NCBI GenBank assembly: GCA_016840245.1
Contig: JAEOST010000377.1
Location: forward strand, 1-7,934
Direction: 5' to 3'
DNA length: 7,934 bases
Origin: Candidatus Thorarchaeota archaeon
Lineage (GTDB): Archaea > Asgardarchaeota > Thorarchaeia > Thorarchaeales > Thorarchaeaceae
Positions within the stretch are counted from its first letter, which is position 1. Each line of letters begins with the position of its first letter. The position numbers and the translations under genes were made by a program. The notes below the pieces were generated by a model. That model was given only the letters and a program-made list of their open reading frames with translations. It ran no database searches and had not been told where the DNA came from. Shown one piece after another: positions 5,782 through 7,934 of the stretch.

Positions 5782-6438
5782 ATGACTGAAGGTCGAAAAA
5801 CAGTTTCCATCGATATCCGAAAGGACCTGTTTGGTGCAAACGAAGATGTTGCTACCCTCAATGCTGAAACATTCCAACGATTAGGGATTACTGCGATTGA
5901 TATCATGGGATCCGTCGGTACTGGAAAGACACAACTGATTGAGGCGCTCTGTGAAAAACTAACAAAGAAGTACAAGATTCTGATGTTAGCAGGAGACCTC
6001 GCTACAACAATTGATGCTGACAGGGTTGCATCGCATGGTGTCGATACAATACAAATCAACACTGGCACCGCTTGCCATCTCGATGCTAGAATGATTCGAG
6101 TGGCACTAAGAGATACAGACCTATCGAAATACCAAGTAGTCTTCATAGAAAATGTCGGCAATCTGATTTGCCCTGCAGGATATACTCTTGGAGCAAGTAA
6201 GAAGGTAGTGGTTGTAAGCGTCACTGAAGGCCCTTACATGGTGAAGAAGCATCCCTTGACTATCAAGCGATCTGACATGGTCATCATTAACAAAGCTGAT
6301 TTGGCTGAAGCAATCGGTTTTGATATTCAGTCCTTGATAGACGATGTCAGAGAGGTTGACGCCCGGATACCAGTATTTACAGTGAGTGCAATGACTGGGC
6401 AAGGTCTAGATTCTCTCATTGAGTATTTGGAGCTCTAA
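5782..6438 (+). CDS. hypB: HypB-type nickel-incorporation GTPase
   Basis: This 218-residue SIMIBI-class P-loop GTPase belongs to the HypB family, which with HypA delivers nickel to [NiFe]-hydrogenase (and in some organisms urease). Visible motifs are Walker A GSVGTGKT (43-50), AGDLATTIDADR (70-81, switch region), GTACHLDA with C98/H99, IENVGNLICPA (122-132) with C130, and the guanine-specificity NKAD (170-173). C98, H99 and C130 correspond to the metal site at the dimer interface described for archaeal HypB. The histidine stretch and the CxxCGC nickel site of E. coli HypB are absent, as in methanogen HypB. No hydrogenase or hypA gene lies in the window. The ATG is 6 nt after the upstream membrane protein's TAA, with a purine-rich AAGAG/GGAAGG stretch before it. 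Its stop overlaps the convergent TraB gene by 4 bases (CTAA, 6435-6438). Confidence 0.93.
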   Translation: MTEGRKTVSIDIRKDLFGANEDVATLNAETFQRLGITAIDIMGSVGTGKTQLIEALCEKLTKKYKILMLAGDLATTIDADRVASHGVDTIQINTGTACHLDARMIRVALRDTDLSKYQVVFIENVGNLICPAGYTLGASKKVVVVSVTEGPYMVKKHPLTIKRSDMVIINKADLAEAIGFDIQSLIDDVREVDARIPVFTVSAMTGQGLDSLIEYLEL

Positions 6439-7115
6439 TCACGAGGATTTGTTTCCAACAAGCTGGTAAGCGCAGTCTTCACACCTTCTATATGACCAGC
6501 TCCGAAAACTGCGACAATCTTACCCTTCACATCACCTAAGATGTAGTGCAGTGCGTTTGCAAGGTATAGGTCTCTATCTGTGATTAGAACTCTAAAGAGT
6601 ACAGGAAACTCCTCTTTGAACTGCGCCATTATGTTCTCAACACTTCCGTCTTCCTTGAGGAGTGCAATCAAATCCACTGCTTCCTCGCCGTCTATTTCTT
6701 CACCTGCTCCTGCAGCCAAATTAGTCAATCGATACATCTCGTCAAGTGGAACCTGACTCAATGCCTGGGCAGTTGCTGCGATTGGACGGTCTACAAGAGC
6801 AATTTTCGCACCAATCTTCCGTCCCTCCTCTATTGCAGCCAGCATCTCAGAACCTACTGCAGAGCCCATCAGTTCACCAATACTCTCCTCAAGTATTGCT
6901 AGTTGTTGCATGAAGTTTTGAACGGTATCTCCTGTAGAAATTGAGACGTCCTCGGTTTCATCCTTTTGAAGTAGATCCTGGTATCGCTGGTGGTCTAGCT
7001 CCACAGCAACCACATCTGGTTTCTCCTCACTCACAACGCGTCGCGCATTTTCAACGCTCTCCTTGTCAGTATGGATTACCGGGACGAAGACAACTCTGTC
7101 GATACCTTTTGTCAA
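6435..7115 (-). CDS. TraB/PrgY (Tiki/GumN superfamily) soluble protein
   Basis: This 226-residue protein matches archaeal TraB-family proteins, a group related to Tiki proteases and to the bacterial pheromone-shutdown protein PrgY. Landmarks are VFVPVIHTDKES with H15, 'EEKPDVVAVELDHQRY' (31-45), LVDRPI (108-112), 'LITDRDLYLANAL' (177-189) and FGAGHIEGV (204-212) with H208. The family usually has two GxxH motifs. Here the second is GAGH, but the first reads PVIH, with proline for glycine. Many homologues carry a C-terminal membrane segment; none is present, so it should be cytosolic. The start is TTG at 7115: GGTAGG lies just upstream, an in-frame TAG blocks extension, and no nearby ATG exists. 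A minus-strand CGTTTACTAA at 7169-7178 could be the TATA element. Substrate and role in archaea are unknown. Confidence 0.82.
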   Translation of the reverse strand: MTKGIDRVVFVPVIHTDKESVENARRVVSEEKPDVVAVELDHQRYQDLLQKDETEDVSISTGDTVQNFMQQLAILEESIGELMGSAVGSEMLAAIEEGRKIGAKIALVDRPIAATAQALSQVPLDEMYRLTNLAAGAGEEIDGEEAVDLIALLKEDGSVENIMAQFKEEFPVLFRVLITDRDLYLANALHYILGDVKGKIVAVFGAGHIEGVKTALTSLLETNPRD

Positions 7116-7168
7116 TAAACCTACCCACTAGATGTGAGCAAAACGGACATTTCTTTGTTGTGGACCTG

Positions 7169-7178
7169 TTAGTAAACG
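7169..7178 (-). promoter_or_regulatory. Candidate TATA element of the TraB gene, sharing a half-site with the palindrome
   Basis: The minus strand reads CGTTTACTAA about 54 nt before the TTG start, which would give a leader of roughly 30 nt carrying the SD. Its CGTTTACT core (AGTAAACG on plus, 7171-7178) recurs exactly at 7248-7255 inside the 12-bp palindrome, so it may also be a regulator half-site. Confidence 0.35.
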
Positions 7179-7248
7179 CTATTGTAGGGAAACTCTCTTA
7201 GAAGCAGATGGAATGTAGTCTAGAATCGATACGAAGGTTTTTCACGGA

Positions 7249-7260
7249 GTAAACGTTTAC
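7249..7260. promoter_or_regulatory. Perfect 12-bp palindrome, candidate operator of the downstream HTH gene
   Basis: GTAAACGTTTAC is a perfect palindrome 26 bp before the first ATG (7287) of the winged-helix gene, where an archaeal TATA box or an overlapping operator would be expected. With the matching half-site at 7171-7178 this suggests autoregulation and possibly co-regulation of the divergent TraB gene. Confidence 0.45.
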
Positions 7261-7298
7261 CACAACCAATTCAACTATACTAAAGGATGGGAACAATA

Positions 7299-7655
7299 AT
7301 GAAGTCGGAGTTGGAAACTACACTTGCTAAGTTGAAGAACCCCCGAATGAGTGCAGGACTATTGGTATTGTATGCACTTCTCGATTCGCTTGAAGGCCCC
7401 TCAGTCACTCCAAGCAAAGTGAGAGATATAGTTGATGCTCGATTAAAAGAACGAGATGTGTCTAAGCAATCGATTACTAATGCTGCGAGACGATTGGAAG
7501 AAGCTGGAATCATAGCACGTACAGAGGGATACCAAGTCAATTATGGATACATCATCTCAGTCTTACTTCATTCAGTGATGGATTTGACCGAATGTGTTAG
7601 GGACCTTGAGGATGAGGTTGCTGAATTAAAGGCTGTTATCAGTTCTAGGTCTTAG
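7299..7655 (+). CDS. Small winged-helix regulator with C-terminal helical tail
   Basis: This 118-residue protein has a wHTH domain over about residues 8-80: 'RMSAGLLVLYALLDSLEGP' (helix 1), 'TPSKVRDIVDARLKERDVS' (helix 2 and turn), 'KQSITNAARRLEEAGII' (recognition helix) and ARTEGYQVNYGYI (wing). A heptad-like tail, 'LTECVRDLEDEVAELKAVIS', probably mediates dimerisation or a coiled coil. I do not recognise a named family; it resembles archaeal one-component regulators. The ATG at 7287 abuts AAAGG with no spacing, so the ATG at 7299, with AAAGGATGG upstream, is preferred; the longer version adds four residues. A perfect palindrome sits just upstream, and an ABC transporter gene follows 140 bp downstream on the same strand, so it may control itself and that transporter. 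Confidence 0.72.
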   Translation: MKSELETTLAKLKNPRMSAGLLVLYALLDSLEGPSVTPSKVRDIVDARLKERDVSKQSITNAARRLEEAGIIARTEGYQVNYGYIISVLLHSVMDLTECVRDLEDEVAELKAVISSRS

Positions 7656-7689
7656 TGGAACTTCTGGAAAAATTACAAGCCAAACACCG

Positions 7690-7759
7690 ACTAATTTAGT
7701 ACAATGATTCGACCACCTGAACTCACTTAAGAACGAATGAGAGATTACTGACTAAGTAA
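7690..7759. promoter_or_regulatory. Two dyads in the leader region of the ABC transporter gene
   Basis: The gap 7656-7795 contains ACTAA-T-TTAGT (7690-7700) and TTACT-N5-AGTAA (7745-7759), both carrying a GACTAA element. They lie between the regulator gene's stop and the ABC gene's start, suggesting an operator or promoter region. No other gene is visible there. Confidence 0.3.
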
Positions 7760-7784
7760 CATTGGAAGAATGTGGTCCATCCTA

Positions 7785-7790
7785 GAGGGG
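7785..7790 (+). promoter_or_regulatory. Shine-Dalgarno site of the ABC transporter gene
   Basis: GAGGGG lies 5 nt before the GTG at 7796 and supports that non-ATG start. Confidence 0.65.
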
Positions 7791-7795
7791 ATACA

Positions 7796-7934
7796 GTGAC
7801 ATCTGAAGAATCTATAATCTCAATAACAAGTATGCACAAGTACTATCCGAGAGTACTTGCTTTAGATGGACTGACACTTGATATCAAACCTGGTATATTC
7901 GGTCTAATTGGTCCAAATGGATCTGGTAAGAGCA
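7796..7934 (+). CDS. ABC transporter ATP-binding protein, N-terminal fragment (partial)
   Basis: From a GTG at 7796 the frame runs open to the window end, giving 46 residues. The start is a short leader, then 'ISITSMHKYYPRVLALDGLTLDI', then KPGIFGLIGPNGSGKS. The last part is the first strand and Walker A loop (GPNGSGKS, K45) of an ABC ATPase. The 'ALDGLTLDIKPGIFGLIGPNGSGK' pattern is typical of ATPases of ABC-2-type exporters (CcmA/NatA-like), but signature, Walker B and H-loop motifs lie beyond the window, so the transport class is not settled. GAGGGG 5 nt upstream supports the start. It follows a winged-helix regulator on the same strand across a 140-bp spacer with dyads, an arrangement common for drug or lipid exporters and their regulators. 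Confidence 0.88.
   Translation, partial: MTSEESIISITSMHKYYPRVLALDGLTLDIKPGIFGLIGPNGSGKS

Noticed and set aside
6941..7201. Plus-strand frame of 86 codons across the TraB start
   Set aside because: It lies antisense to the TraB N-terminus, has no recognisable protein features and runs into the divergent promoter region.

Overview
The window looks like archaeal chromosome. The main support is a UbiA-type prenyltransferase resembling the archaeal ether-lipid enzyme, an archaeal-type endonuclease IV-like TIM barrel, a short HypB without the histidine-rich N-terminus, a soluble TraB/PrgY protein, TrmB-like and other winged-helix regulators, and start sites with GGAGG/GGTG-like Shine-Dalgarno (SD) elements and GTG/TTG starts. 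A zinc-ribbon plus Yip1 membrane protein and moderate GC content would suit an Asgard (for example Thorarchaeota-like) genome. That placement is an inference from protein style, not a phylogenetic result.

Layout. Positions 1-1502 (minus strand) are a tight three-gene operon read right to left: a DUF6125-type cysteine-containing protein, an endonuclease IV-like TIM-barrel protein, and the N-terminus of a probable Trm11/Trm-G10-like tRNA methyltransferase cut by the window edge. The genes join through GTGA and ATGA stop/start overlaps. Positions 1613-2581 (plus) encode the UbiA prenyltransferase. It converges with, and shares four bases with, a zinc-ribbon Yip1 membrane protein (2578-3378, minus). 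Positions 3491-4686 (minus) hold a winged-helix protein followed by an ECF-transporter S-like membrane protein. Diverging from these across an 82-bp control region is a plus-strand unit (4769-6438): TrmB-like regulator, glycine-rich ECF-S-like membrane protein, and HypB. HypB converges with a TraB-family protein (6435-7115, minus) through another 4-base stop overlap. A divergent intergenic region with a 12-bp perfect palindrome precedes a small winged-helix regulator with a helical tail (7299-7655). A 140-bp spacer with two dyads leads to an ABC transporter ATPase whose Walker A motif lies at the window end (7796-7934, partial).

How the genes may work together. The centre (3491-6438) has two regulator plus small-molecule-importer-like pairs arranged back to back, one of them continuing into the nickel-chaperone GTPase HypB. 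A metal or cofactor uptake and insertion module is a reasonable hypothesis. The right end looks like a regulator placed beside an ABC exporter it may control. The left operon may link nucleic-acid repair and tRNA modification, although the DUF6125 partner has no known role. No RNA genes, CRISPR arrays, insertion sequences or integrase signatures were seen. No gap between genes exceeds 300 bases.
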